Part shown: positions 27,401 to 35,251 of the stretch, in pieces
How positions within the stretch are numbered: the stretch's first letter is position 1
Layout of the letters: the number at the start of each line of letters is the position of its first letter
Assembly (NCBI GenBank): GCA_019187225.1
Contig: JABAQQ010000039.1
Span: 1-64,000, forward strand
From: Saprospiraceae bacterium
Lineage (GTDB): Bacteria > Bacteroidota > Bacteroidia > Chitinophagales > Saprospiraceae
Direction of reading: 5' to 3'
DNA: 64,000 nucleotides
The notes under the pieces: generated by a model
What the model was told of the DNA's origin: nothing
Database searches by the model: none
What the model saw: the letters and a program-made list of their open reading frames with translations, nothing else
Translations under genes and position numbers: made by a program

Positions 27401-28140
27401 TTGCCGTTGACGTCCAGAATTTGCCAAAGGATAACGTTAACGCCTTTCGGAAGGTTGATGGTCACGGAAGCGGGTAAAGGCGGCTGCGGGATAACCACCG
27501 GAGCGCCGCCGTTGACGCGATACTGCAGCGTAAAGCCGGTAGCGCAGCCAGCCGGAGAAAGACCCGGCAGAGCGGTCACGGCAGCAACCAAGCAGTCCGT
27601 GTCGCCGAGGCCGGTAGACAACGTCTGGTTCGGGGGAGCCGTCATCGCGCAGGCAGCAACGATCTCCTGCACCACGGAAGCCCAGCCGGCGCCGTTGATG
27701 ATAAAGTCGGAGAAGAAGTTGAAGGTCAGCTGACCGGTAGCGTTGGCCGGCGTAGCTTGTACGATGTTGCCCGGCATGTTGGTCGGGGGAATGTTACCCG
27801 ACGTGGAGGCAATCAAAGGAGAACCCGTCGTGGGGCCGTCGTATACCGAGAGGAAGTCGAAGCTGCCTTCAGTAGCGAACGACGAGAAAGTGCAGCGCAC
27901 TTTATTAGCCGGAGCGCTCGGAGCGAAGGTTACGACCGAGTTGAAAATGTTGTTCGGATAAGCGCCGGCGGAGCCTCCCGGGTCGTAGTAGTTGAAAAAA
28001 CCGGTGCCGGCAGGGGAGATCGTAAAAGTCCCTGCGTTACCCGATACAGGGTGGTTGACGGTTGCCTGGGCAAACACCTGTGCTCCAAGCAGGCTACCCA
28101 ATAACGTCAAACACCAAAGTGTAATATTTCTCTTTTTCAT
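21454..28140 (-). CDS. Giant secreted CUB/HYR/dockerin/cohesin-like protein with T9SS sorting domain
   Basis: A 2,228-residue cell-surface or secreted protein. Order: signal peptide (1-25, ending AQVFAQA); CUB-like domain (about 27-165, SFDFLSVYDGPTTGSPLIAS); many HYR/Ig-like units (about 170-1,825) marked by VIDNTPPVISCPPSV-like starts and DVAGNTATC or DECGNTSTC-like ends with paired cysteines; a carboxypeptidase-regulatory-like fold (1829-1885); a dockerin-like pair of calcium loops (DVNPLNGVSTYDLVLISKHI and ADANKSNSITTFDIVEIRKL, about 1888-1945); a cohesin-like domain (about 2016-2135); and a T9SS type A C-terminal domain (2141-2228, YQNQPNPF). It probably acts in adhesion or matrix building. 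It ends at the terminator 21413-21444, and a small secreted protein gene lies 62 bases upstream of its start. Confidence 0.92.
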   Translation of the reverse strand: MKKRNITLWCLTLLGSLLGAQVFAQATVNHPVSGNAGTFTISPAGTGFFNYYDPGGSAGAYPNNIFNSVVTFAPSAPANKVRCTFSSFATEGSFDFLSVYDGPTTGSPLIASTSGNIPPTNMPGNIVQATPANATGQLTFNFFSDFIINGAGWASVVQEIVAACAMTAPPNQTLSTGLGDTDCLVAAVTALPGLSPAGCATGFTLQYRVNGGAPVVIPQPPLPASVTINLPKGVNVILWQILDVNGNVSAQVSHTITVIDNTPPVISCPPSVTLNLGPGECSTFYSYSVPFTDNCPLTVNQAAWALDTAAPLLVNSSLSCFVSPNHYFQVLDLPPGAFAGGFTATYARIGVNSAYTVNSNFIVRLYTLNNPAQPYNVSAANRTLIATSAAVTLGPGLGGGNINIPISVNIPAGSTVLLEVQASAPFSVGNQGGGGGVKTWLAAPACGFPVTNPVTFASIGFPGNDMAAVLYGQVAVPGFGVQYAGIPSGGEFPIGTTVNCFTATDVAGNTATCCFSVTVQEYPNAISTLICNDFVYVSLDQDCTEELNADQVLEGGPYGCYDEYVVQLDKTPPYGNGPWVPGVLGPQDVGKTYAVRVFDDLDGDGVLDANENTCWGNLKVEDKLAPVLDCPPAILPCNIDPTPAPADACPDVPGSNTVLTQNVGFTNYWTGYMGNVQNISSSPLTMKAARVQASLAGAGAGTYNLRAFMKLGTYVGFDANAAAWTQVGSVDVNITAGFPTVLLFDIPFTTTFDIPAGQTAGFYIVANNGNGTGVRVVATIATTPTEDSKLRISNSPGNWVNGLFGGVAFPGENPKPQIAFTYSSTLKACVPLPNGLLSNQVTWNGTNWVVFAGEGSPVMENCSDVTLSYIDSEVPQDCSTGLTKIINRKWTAKDASGNTATCIQVINVIAPTIGDVVFPPDYDNVEEPALACGGQYPTPDYIEGLGLQGYPEVFGSSDGCTIGWTYTDVVIDVCDGTYKILRKWSIIDWCTGEAVEVNQVIKVLDEEGPSIACPANLTVSTDPFSCCAIVNLPDVIVSDNCSRINNIGGMIIGIDPSTLDTIGMFPISGSLTSFPGNNLWNPDTLAAFGNTPCLPVGTHTVVYQAEDDCGNTSTCTFRLTVRDYVPPVAACTEYTVVSIGVDDPYDCYGPAGFLDVPPALGDCEGAGVTWVKASTFDQGSYDNCNNVKFTVQRMAPYSDCINALNSVNGFLPCDDQFPDFPSEFERAVAEQDSIKFYCCEVGTTQMIILRVYQLDAFGNFAIGPDGTPIHNSCMIEVEVQDKIKPVCVSPGNVTVSCEAFDPSLWAYGKPAVYDNCCLDTAYNYQGQCGLQHLVSYTQFDTVCNKGTINRTFRVYDCHGQSSQCTQRIIVTYEQDYWIKFPNDVVVTSCDGTGNYGEPVFNGDQDCELLGVSYEDQIFTVVPDACFKIERTWTIINWCTYDPNKPCVDVPNPNPNATLNAPQNLVGPIVSPMGTPAPWNPTNTPLAPGQPSHNFAQYWEGNPNAVPAIPSIANNNCFRYKQIIKVVDLQDPTVDNCPASPVEYCDYTTNDPLLWNQMYWWDGVSHDLCEGDAPLTITATDACSGANINITYLLFLDLDGDGVMETVINSNNPPAPGTVNYNNLGNPNYSGGTVRVFDGRPVLPNDIYRWANHQSVSGTSRTAAVQWKTFAQLPTPSNPLGTPGIAPQLPYGTHKIKWTITDGCGNENYCEYQFVVKDCKAPTVVCLNGLSVNIMPGGMITLWAVDFLQYGEDNCTPSNLLKYAIRKAGQGTGFPVDALGNPITSVTFDCTELGEQPVELWAQDLAGNASFCQTFIDVQDPDGVCTQGSKIDVAGALKTENNDGLEDANVNLQSGVTSLFDMTDDQGAYQFTNAVDVNANYTVTPTNDVNPLNGVSTYDLVLISKHILGLEPLGSPYKMIAADANKSNSITTFDIVEIRKLILGIYNELPNNTSWRFVDQDFAFPNPANPFQTQFPETKSVAGAAVDQLADDFVAVKVGDVNGTAIANSLLTSDDRAAGTLLFDVEDREVKAGETFTLTFKGAERVQGYQFTMNLSGLEVVNVTPGAGMSMDNFGVFADAVTTSVDGEGNEFAVTFRAVKAGRVSEMLGASSRITRAEAYSLSNNRMDVAFRFNGATQVISGVGFELYQNQPNPFVNKTVIGFHLPEAAEATLTVFDESGRMLFTQKGQFAKGYNAISVDRSLLNTTGLMYYKLETATDAATKKMIQTK

Positions 28141-28201
28141 GAGACGATTGTTGTTTAAAAGAATTCAAAAGAAAAGAAACTAAGGTCGGATGAGGGTAAA
28201 A

Positions 28202-28636
28202 TCAAAGGGTAAGCAGGTCAACAGCGTTGTTCTTCATCTGCTGTTTTAAGGCAGCATCGATCGTAACGTCGTCGAACACAGAAGTGTCGTAGGGCTTAAT
28301 GCCATCCGAACCGCCGGAAACGATTTCGAGTGCGCTGTCAACCGCAATGATGACCGCCGTGCCCTGAGTGATTTGCTGACGGATCACTCTGTAGTAATAG
28401 GCATGCGCCAACTTGGTGTTGTAGTTGGGAGTGCCGGGCTGCAGTAAAGCCAACTGGTTGTACAGGTCGACTACTGCCACCTCGAGCTCCTGGCGAGCCT
28501 CGTCGGATCCCATCCAGGTGTACGGCGTACCTGCAGTCTGCGCTTCGGCGCGACTTGCAGTCAGCATCAGTACCCCAAAAAGGAAGAACCCTGCTACGAG
28601 TGACATCAGACCTCGTTTTGCGAATGTTCTTTTCAT
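28202..28636 (-). CDS. Small secreted protein of unknown function
   Basis: 144 residues with a signal peptide (about 1-32, LTASRAEAQ cut site). The mature chain (TAGTPYTWMGSDEARQELEV onward) is helical, has no cysteines and matches no family I know. Two long helices contain LYNQLALLQPGTPNYNTKLA and the C-terminal KQQMKNNAVDLLTL. It is transcribed just before the giant surface protein with a 61-base gap, so it may be an export or assembly partner of that protein; this is inference from position only. Confidence 0.7.
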   Translation of the reverse strand: MKRTFAKRGLMSLVAGFFLFGVLMLTASRAEAQTAGTPYTWMGSDEARQELEVAVVDLYNQLALLQPGTPNYNTKLAHAYYYRVIRQQITQGTAVIIAVDSALEIVSGGSDGIKPYDTSVFDDVTIDAALKQQMKNNAVDLLTL

Positions 28637-28740
28637 GATGTGATAATAAGAATTTTAAGTTAAAAGATGTTGATTGATGACTATGCCTGAAACCCAAGCG
28701 GTAACCCGGCGACGGGCAAGTTTTTTATTTTGGAAAAAAT

Positions 28741-28786
28741 AATAAGGCATTGACGGCGCAGGGCAATGCGCTGTCAATGCCTTATT
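28741..28786 (-). terminator. Hairpin terminator, minus strand
   Basis: Perfect 14-base arms (aataaggcattgac, 28741-28754, with 28773-28786). On the minus strand a T-rich tract (ttattattttttcc) follows. It would end transcripts from the HTTM gene before the small secreted gene. Confidence 0.65.
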
Positions 28787-29230
28787 CAGAAAACCGTATG
28801 GCGTAAAGTAACTGGGTACAGTTTATTTTCATGAGATTAAAAACAGAATAACCGCGCAAGCGCGAAAGTCAGATTGAAAAGGCCAATAAAAAAACGACTG
28901 ATACACTGCACCTTGCGGAGAGGGTGTATGTAAGTAAGTCACTTTAAATGGCACAAAATTCTTGCCAAAAATCGGATGGAATGAGGGCGAGGGCGGGAAA
29001 AGATATCTGACTGTCAGGTCGGTTATCCGTGCCGGGCGTAAGCGCTGCCAAGGCACACCTGCTCTCACGAGATTACTACGGATTAAAAATTGATTAGAAT
29101 TTTAGTGGAAAATTCCGGCGACAAATATATTTCGGTTTTTGATGAAAAAAATACGGGCGTTCATTTTTTTTTATAACCATCTTCAATCTACCGGTAAATG
29201 GGTAAAAAAGGGAGGGTATCGAGCCTTAAT
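28787..29230. other. Intergenic region, no gene seen
   Basis: About 440 bases with no convincing frame. A weak minus-strand frame (28829-29068) has no motif. An AT-rich stretch lies at 29070-29180. No tRNA or repeat recognised. Confidence 0.45.
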
Positions 29231-30628
29231 TCATTCCTGCAACGGCATCACCCAGCCCAGTTTTTTAAACGGGTCGTACGTCGCGGAAGCCAGGTCCACA
29301 TCGGGATCGACAAAAAGTTGAGCCGGCCGGCCGTTGTAACGAACCAATATACGCGCCCTTACAACGGCGCCCGGTATTCCCTGCTGCGCTACGTGATCGC
29401 GCAATTTCCGTGCAAATGCCGCCACCGAACGGGCATCATTGGCCATGTTCAAAATTTGCATTTCATTCACAAATGAGCCTACATTGACGGGCATCGCTTG
29501 CCCGTTCGCCGGGTTGTACACGGTAAATTGAAATTCCTGGATCGAGCGGGTATCCACTTTCATACGCCAGGAAAAATTTTTTCCGATACCGGTCCAGTCC
29601 ATAGGATTTGGCAGAAAAAATCCGCGAAAGGGGAATAACAGTTGAAAAACGAAATATCCGACCAGGGCATTTTGAATCCAAACGGGAGACCGCAGTATAT
29701 TTACCGAAACGGGCGGGACAACCGAAGACGCAGTCTTGCTTGCACGAATGGTGTGTTTGGATTTCGGCAAAGGCGCCGCTCCGGGCGCCCGCAAGGCCAG
29801 TTTGCGCAGCCAGGGCAACTCCTGCGTTTCAAAAAACAGGATCAACGCGCACAGCATCACAAAGGGGAAAATGCCAATGTCGCTGAAGATTTGACTGTTG
29901 GCCAAATGGAACGCCGCAAAAGGAATGATCGCCCAACGCCTCACGGGTTTGTACCACAACAACAGTGGCGCCAGAATATCTATCAAAAGCCCTCCGTAGG
30001 TCAGCAGATCGATCGTGAAATCGGTTTTCAGCCAACCGCCCGGAAGTGTGTTCACCAGCGTGGTGACCGGTTCTTTTAAAAACAACCAGTCGGCTTTCAG
30101 CTTGGTAAGGCCCCCGTAAAAATAAACGATGATGAACTGCGCCTGGAGGATGAATTGCTGCCAGCGCGGCACTTTCAGCCAAGCTCCTCCCTCGTGAGCG
30201 TTATTTTTGCTCCGCAACGACAAAAAACGGTCGGCGTTCGTGCAACTCAACAGCACTCCCAAAAGGATAAACAGATAGATGTGGTTGTTGTAATAACTTT
30301 TTTCCTGAAAAAAAATAAAGGACAGGCTCAATACAAAAAGCCAGCACGCCCAGCGAAACAATACGCCCATGGCGATCAATGCAGCGGAGAGACCCATCAG
30401 CCCCAGTATCGCCAGCATGGCCGGCTTGGGCAGGAGCGGCAGCCAACCCAGGCCGTCAAATTTGAACAGTATCTGCGGCGCCAGCAATCCTTTTTCAATC
30501 AGCCCCATCCGGTAATAAACCCACGCTTCATAAGTCATGAACAAACCGAATATGATACGGAACAACCCCAACACATGACCGTCTACCGGTTCGGACAACC
30601 AAATTTTAAACTTCCTAAGATATGCCAT
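29231..30628 (-). CDS. HTTM-domain membrane protein (gamma-carboxylase-like)
   Basis: A 465-residue inner-membrane protein with a start like other HTTM proteins (WLSEPVDGHVLGLFRIIFGL). HTTM domains are shared with vitamin K-dependent gamma-carboxylase, but bacterial members have largely unproven roles. About seven or eight hydrophobic segments occupy residues 20-340; KSYYNNHIYLFILLGVLLSC, FIIVYFYGGLTKLKADWL and AFHLANSQIFSDIGIFPFVM hold the conserved polar residues. The last 130 residues form a soluble domain. ATG 30628 is preferred, because the longer frame to 30673 crosses the promoter and start codon of the divergent FG-GAP gene. Confidence 0.85.
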   Translation of the reverse strand: MAYLRKFKIWLSEPVDGHVLGLFRIIFGLFMTYEAWVYYRMGLIEKGLLAPQILFKFDGLGWLPLLPKPAMLAILGLMGLSAALIAMGVLFRWACWLFVLSLSFIFFQEKSYYNNHIYLFILLGVLLSCTNADRFLSLRSKNNAHEGGAWLKVPRWQQFILQAQFIIVYFYGGLTKLKADWLFLKEPVTTLVNTLPGGWLKTDFTIDLLTYGGLLIDILAPLLLWYKPVRRWAIIPFAAFHLANSQIFSDIGIFPFVMLCALILFFETQELPWLRKLALRAPGAAPLPKSKHTIRASKTASSVVPPVSVNILRSPVWIQNALVGYFVFQLLFPFRGFFLPNPMDWTGIGKNFSWRMKVDTRSIQEFQFTVYNPANGQAMPVNVGSFVNEMQILNMANDARSVAAFARKLRDHVAQQGIPGAVVRARILVRYNGRPAQLFVDPDVDLASATYDPFKKLGWVMPLQE

Positions 30629-30635
30629 TGAAAAG

Positions 30636-30643
30636 TACCTTTG
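30636..30643 (+). promoter_or_regulatory. -7 box TACCTTTG for the FG-GAP gene
   Basis: Exact TAnnTTTG match 28 bases before ATG 30672, in the gap between divergent starts. Confidence 0.65.
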
Positions 30644-30671
30644 CGGCGATTTGATGTAATTTTTTTCAAGC

Positions 30672-33600
30672 ATGGCAAAAGTAGCACCTTACCCTTTCTT
30701 TCAAATTCCCCGGCGCTTTTTTATACTCACCGTTTTTGTATATATAATAATAGGTGTGTCGACATCGTGCAAAACCGATTCCAAACCTGCCCCCGAGGAA
30801 GTGGAAGAGCCTACCCTTACTGCAGACAATCCGCGCCTGAAACTCCTCACCCCCGAACAAACGGGGATCGATTTCCAAAACCAGATCATTGAAACTTATG
30901 AAAACAATATCACCACCAATATTAATATGTACAACGGTGGGGGGCTCTGCATCGGCGACTTCAACAACGACGGTCTGCCCGATATCTATTTCATTTGCAG
31001 CAACGGTAAAAACCGTTTGTATCAAAATGAAGGGAAACTCAAATTCCGCGACATTACCGACGCAGCAGGGGTCGCATCGGAAGAAGGGTTCGAAACGGCT
31101 GCCACCGCCGCAGACGTCAATGCCGACGGATGGCTCGATATTTACGTCTGTCGCGGCGGCGTGGAAAACAACGAGACCCGCCGCAACCGGCTGTATATCA
31201 ACAATGGCACATCTTCCGGCGGGGTGGTCACTTTTACGGAACGGGCGAAAGAATTCGGTCTCGACGATCAAAGCGCCAGCACTGGCGCCAACTTTTTCGA
31301 CTACGACAACGACGGCGACCTCGATTGCTACATCCTCAACTACCCTACCGAACAGGTATATTCCAACAAACTGGAAGCGCATCTCGGCCCCGATGGCAAA
31401 ACCTACATTCCGTTGCTCGATCCCAAAGGCCCCTACGACAGCGACCGGTTTTACAAAAACGAAGGGGGAAAATTCGTTGATGTCAGCCAAAAATCCGGCG
31501 TCTGGAACCTCGCCTACGGCCTGAGCGTATCGGTCAGCGATTTCAACCGCGACGGATACGTGGATGTGTACGTTGGCAACGACTTCGTGCAACCCGATAT
31601 CCTGTACATCAACAACCGGAACGGCACGTTCAGCAATAAAATGGCGGACTACTTCCGGCATTGCTCGCAACACACAATGGGTACCGACCTGACCGATTTC
31701 GACAACGACGGTCTGATCGACCTGTATGCCGTAGACATGCTGGCCGCCAACAACGCCCGGCGCAAAGCCTTTCTCGCTACCAATACACTCAGCAAATACA
31801 CCGCGATGGTGCAACACGGCTACTTCGAACCGGTGGTGCGCAATGTGCTCCAGCGCAACAACGGCAATGGCACATTTAGTGATATCGCCTGTGTCGCCGG
31901 CGTGTTCCAAACCGACTGGTCGTGGAGCGGTTTGATATTCGATATCGACAACGACGGCCTGCGCGATATCCATGTGACCAACGGCTACCGCCGCGAAGTG
32001 ACCAACCGCGATTTCGCCGACTTCACCTTTCCCGAGATCAAAAAAGAACACGGCGGCAAACGCCTCCGCGACATTTATCCCAATTTCAATGATTTTCTAA
32101 AACTCGTTCCCACTTTCAAAGTCCGCAATTTTTGCTTTCAAAATAAAGGCAACTGGCAATTCGCCGACGTAGGAGGCGCCTGGATGACCATTCCGGCTTC
32201 CTGGGCCTGTGGCGCCGCATGGGCCGACTTCGATACCGACGGCGACCTCGATCTCGTGGTGAACAACCTGGAACAACCGGCTTTTATTTATGAAAACGCG
32301 AGCGCAGGCCAGCCCAATTCCGGTTTTTTGCAGTTGAAATTACAGGGCAGCCCTCAAAATCCGTTCGCCGTTGGCGCCTCGGCCACCATTTATTACAACA
32401 GCGGCCAGGTGCAATACCAGGAAAACTTCCCCACGCGGGGCATTTTTTCTTCCGTCGAACACCTCTTCCATTTCGGGCTGGGCAATACCGCCCAGGTGGA
32501 CAAACTCATCGTGCGCTGGCCCGACGGCAAGACCCAAACTCTGACCAATGTACCTGCCAATCAGAGGCTTACACTTAAATACGCCGATGCTTCCGGCTAT
32601 GTCGCCCATATCGGCCCGGAAAAACCCGCGTCGTCCCTCTTTTCCGATAAAACCGCCGCTGCAGGCATTCCATTCGTCCACCAGGAAAACGAATACAATG
32701 ATTTTGAAAACTGGCCGCTCAACACCTGGAAAGTGACCGAACTCGGCCCGCTCATGGCCAAAGGCGACGTGAACGGCGACGGCCTCGACGATTTTTATAT
32801 CGGCAATGCTTTCGATCAGCCGGGAGCGCTGTACGTTCAAACCCCCGGCGGCACATTCCGGGCAGCATCCGCCGATACCTGGGCGGCAGATAAAATTTAT
32901 GAGGACCACGGCGCCGTGTTTTTCGATGCCGATGGCGACGGCGACCAGGATCTTTTCGTCGTCAGCGGCGGCGCGGAAGCAACGGCGCCGCAGGCCTGGC
33001 AAAACCGCCTGTATATCAACACCGATGGCAAAGGCAAATTCGCCAAAGCGCAGGGCGCCGTACCGCCCAGCCAGGATGTAGCCTTGCGTGTCGTCTCTCA
33101 CGACTACGACGGCGACGGCGACCAGGATCTTTTCATCGGCGGACGCGTCACCCCTGCCAAATGGCCGCTTACTCCCCGCAGCTTCGTGTTGCGCAACGAT
33201 CAAAACCGGTTTACCGATGTCACCGCCGAAGTTGCGCCCGCTTTCGAACGCTGTGGTATGGTCACCGACCTTGCGTGGGCAAATGTGGACGCCGACCCGC
33301 AACCCGAACTCATCGTCGTCGGCGAATGGATGCCGGTTATGGTATTCAAACTGCAAAACAACAAGCTGGAAAACGTCACAGCCTCCTATGGCCTCGACAA
33401 GTCGAACGGCCTGTGGTGGCGGCTCGCCCTGTCCGACCTCGACGGCGACGGCGACCTCGACCTCGTCACGGGCAATTTGGGCCTCAATACGCGCCTGACC
33501 GCTTCTGCGGAATGGCCCTTGCGCTGTTTTGCCAAAGATTTCGACAACAACGGCACCCTCGATCCCATCGTTGCCTACCATGAAAATGGGAAATTGTACC

Positions 33601-34106
33601 CTCTGGTGCAAAAAGAGGTTTTGAACAAACAAATGCCCGTCCTGAAGAAAAAACTGCTCTATGCCAAAGACTATTCGACGGCGACTATGGAACAGGTGTG
33701 GCCGGAGAAAGACCTCGACGCTGCGCTCAATCTTTACTGCTACACGCTGGAGACCTGCTGGTGGGAAAATCAGGGCGGCAAATTTGTGCGCCGCAGCCTA
33801 CCCCTTCAGGCACAGATTTCTGTCATACAAGGTATTGCTGCCGAAGATTTTAATGGCGACGGCAAAACCGACCTGCTTTTGGCAGGCAACAAATACGGCT
33901 TCGAAGTGGAAACCAACCGCTGCGACGCCGGGAACGGCGCGCTTTTGCTGGGCGACGGCAAAGGCAATTTTACCTGGCTGAACAACCTTGAAAGCGGTTT
34001 CTGGGCGATGAAAGAAGCGCGCGACCTGGCCTTGCTGCGCGGGGCCGGCGGCAAACGGCTGATCATCATCTCAAACAACAATGGCAAACCGCAGGTATAT
34101 CAATGA
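30672..34106 (+). CDS. FG-GAP/VCBS-repeat lipoprotein with ASPIC/UnbV domain
   Basis: A 1,144-residue surface lipoprotein. The N-terminal hydrophobic segment ends GVSTSCK, a lipobox at about Cys34. Many calcium-binding FG-GAP motifs of the form DFNNDGLPDIYF, DVNADGWLDIYV, DYDNDGDLDCYI and DLDGDGDLDLVT occur through the protein and predict a beta-propeller, probably two. Between them (about 540-640) is an ASPIC/UnbV region (FPTRGIFSSVEHLFHFGLGN, VDKLIVRWPDGKTQTLTNV). Such proteins are common in Bacteroidota beside SusCD systems, but none is here. It likely mediates adhesion or binding. The stop TGA is the first word of the array at 34104-34170. Confidence 0.9.
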   Translation: MAKVAPYPFFQIPRRFFILTVFVYIIIGVSTSCKTDSKPAPEEVEEPTLTADNPRLKLLTPEQTGIDFQNQIIETYENNITTNINMYNGGGLCIGDFNNDGLPDIYFICSNGKNRLYQNEGKLKFRDITDAAGVASEEGFETAATAADVNADGWLDIYVCRGGVENNETRRNRLYINNGTSSGGVVTFTERAKEFGLDDQSASTGANFFDYDNDGDLDCYILNYPTEQVYSNKLEAHLGPDGKTYIPLLDPKGPYDSDRFYKNEGGKFVDVSQKSGVWNLAYGLSVSVSDFNRDGYVDVYVGNDFVQPDILYINNRNGTFSNKMADYFRHCSQHTMGTDLTDFDNDGLIDLYAVDMLAANNARRKAFLATNTLSKYTAMVQHGYFEPVVRNVLQRNNGNGTFSDIACVAGVFQTDWSWSGLIFDIDNDGLRDIHVTNGYRREVTNRDFADFTFPEIKKEHGGKRLRDIYPNFNDFLKLVPTFKVRNFCFQNKGNWQFADVGGAWMTIPASWACGAAWADFDTDGDLDLVVNNLEQPAFIYENASAGQPNSGFLQLKLQGSPQNPFAVGASATIYYNSGQVQYQENFPTRGIFSSVEHLFHFGLGNTAQVDKLIVRWPDGKTQTLTNVPANQRLTLKYADASGYVAHIGPEKPASSLFSDKTAAAGIPFVHQENEYNDFENWPLNTWKVTELGPLMAKGDVNGDGLDDFYIGNAFDQPGALYVQTPGGTFRAASADTWAADKIYEDHGAVFFDADGDGDQDLFVVSGGAEATAPQAWQNRLYINTDGKGKFAKAQGAVPPSQDVALRVVSHDYDGDGDQDLFIGGRVTPAKWPLTPRSFVLRNDQNRFTDVTAEVAPAFERCGMVTDLAWANVDADPQPELIVVGEWMPVMVFKLQNNKLENVTASYGLDKSNGLWWRLALSDLDGDGDLDLVTGNLGLNTRLTASAEWPLRCFAKDFDNNGTLDPIVAYHENGKLYPLVQKEVLNKQMPVLKKKLLYAKDYSTATMEQVWPEKDLDAALNLYCYTLETCWWENQGGKFVRRSLPLQAQISVIQGIAAEDFNGDGKTDLLLAGNKYGFEVETNRCDAGNGALLLGDGKGNFTWLNNLESGFWAMKEARDLALLRGAGGKRLIIISNNNGKPQVYQ

Positions 34107-34170
34107 GTGTTTGAGTGTTTGAGCGCTCCTACACTCAAACACTCAAACACTCAAACACTCAAACACTCAT
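34104..34170. repeat. Short-word array with inverted halves (gagtgttt / aaacactc)
   Basis: 34104-34122 repeats tgagtgtt; after gcgctccta the complement aaacactc repeats to 34170. The first three bases are the stop codon of the FG-GAP gene, and the array ends nine bases before the GTG of the next gene. Confidence 0.92.
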
Positions 34171-34178
34171 TCATAAAA

Positions 34179-35246
34179 GTGCGCATACGCATCCTTCTTT
34201 GGCTTTTTCTGTTCCTCTGTGCGGCTTTCGTCGCCTGGAAATTGTATGTCAATAAAAAAGAACTTGCTGCCGAGACCGAACTCAGCAAGGTGGGCCGCGC
34301 CTACGTGCCGGTACAGATCGTTGCGGCCCAGTACGAGACTCTCGCCAACCGCCTCGAGGCCGACGGGATATTTCTGCCGGCAAAGGAAATGTTCGTCATC
34401 TCCGAAACAGCCGGCCGAGTGGTGGAAGTGTATAAAAACAAGGGGGAGTGGGTTCGCGAAGGCGACCTTATCGCCAAGGTGGACGACGAGTTGCTGCGCA
34501 CCGAACTGGAAGCCACCCAGGCCAACCTCGCCAAACTGTACAAGGACCGCGAGCGTCTGACCAATCTCATCGAGGGAGAAGCCGCACCGCGAAGCAAGAT
34601 CGAAGACATCACCCTCGGTATTCTTGCTGCCGAAGCGAAAGAAAAGGGATTGAAAAAACAGATTGCCAATACGAGCATCAAGGCGCCTATGACGGGCACC
34701 ATGGGGCTGCGTTTTATCGAACGCGGCAGTGTGATCGGGCCCGGCATCCAGGTAGCGCAGATCACCAACCTGGAAAAACTGTTCCTGATGGTGAAAGTGA
34801 CCGAGCGCGATGTACTGAACGTGGGGAAAGGCCAATTGGTCAGTGTGTCGCCGGATGTATATCCCGGTCTGTCTATTCCCGGAAAGGTGACAAATATAGG
34901 TTTGCGGGCCGATAACGCATTTACATACGACGTTGAAATCGAGGTGGTTAATCCTAAAAACAATCCTTTGCGGGCCGGTATGCACGCCAAAGCGAAATTC
35001 ACGTTCAATACCAACCGGCAGGGTCTGACCCTGCCGCGCAAGGCCATTGCCGGCAGTTTGCAGGATGCCAAAGTGTACGTAGTGCACGACTCGATCCTGG
35101 CAGAGCTCCGCCCGGTCACGCTGGGTGTTATTTACGACGACAGAGTGGAGGTTACTTCCGGCCTGAAGCCGGGCGAACAGGTAGTTGTGACCGGACAGAT
35201 GAATCTCTCCGACCGGGCGAGGGTACAAGTGGTCAAACCCAACTGA
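34179..35246 (+). CDS. RND efflux periplasmic adaptor (membrane fusion protein)
   Basis: A 355-residue membrane-fusion-type protein. One N-terminal membrane anchor (ILLWLFLFLCAAFVAWKLYV) precedes a biotinyl-lipoyl half-site (GRVVEVYKNKGEWVREGDLI), a short coiled-coil hairpin (about residues 105-165), the second lipoyl half (SIKAPMTGTMGLRFIERGSV) and a beta-barrel (VKVTERDVLNVGKGQLV). Such adaptors bridge an RND pump and an outer-membrane channel. No pump or TolC gene follows, so this one is an orphan here. The start is taken as GTG 34179, because the longer frame reads through the array 34104-34170. Confidence 0.85.
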   Translation: MRIRILLWLFLFLCAAFVAWKLYVNKKELAAETELSKVGRAYVPVQIVAAQYETLANRLEADGIFLPAKEMFVISETAGRVVEVYKNKGEWVREGDLIAKVDDELLRTELEATQANLAKLYKDRERLTNLIEGEAAPRSKIEDITLGILAAEAKEKGLKKQIANTSIKAPMTGTMGLRFIERGSVIGPGIQVAQITNLEKLFLMVKVTERDVLNVGKGQLVSVSPDVYPGLSIPGKVTNIGLRADNAFTYDVEIEVVNPKNNPLRAGMHAKAKFTFNTNRQGLTLPRKAIAGSLQDAKVYVVHDSILAELRPVTLGVIYDDRVEVTSGLKPGEQVVVTGQMNLSDRARVQVVKPN

Positions 35247-35251
35247 GCGCC

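Noticed and set aside
23446-27477. Very long open frame (1,343 codons) on the plus strand opposite the giant surface-protein gene
   Set aside because: It is Arg/Val/His-rich, has no domain or signal, and mirrors the strongly biased codons of the minus-strand gene, whose domains are clear. The same holds for 21328-23358.
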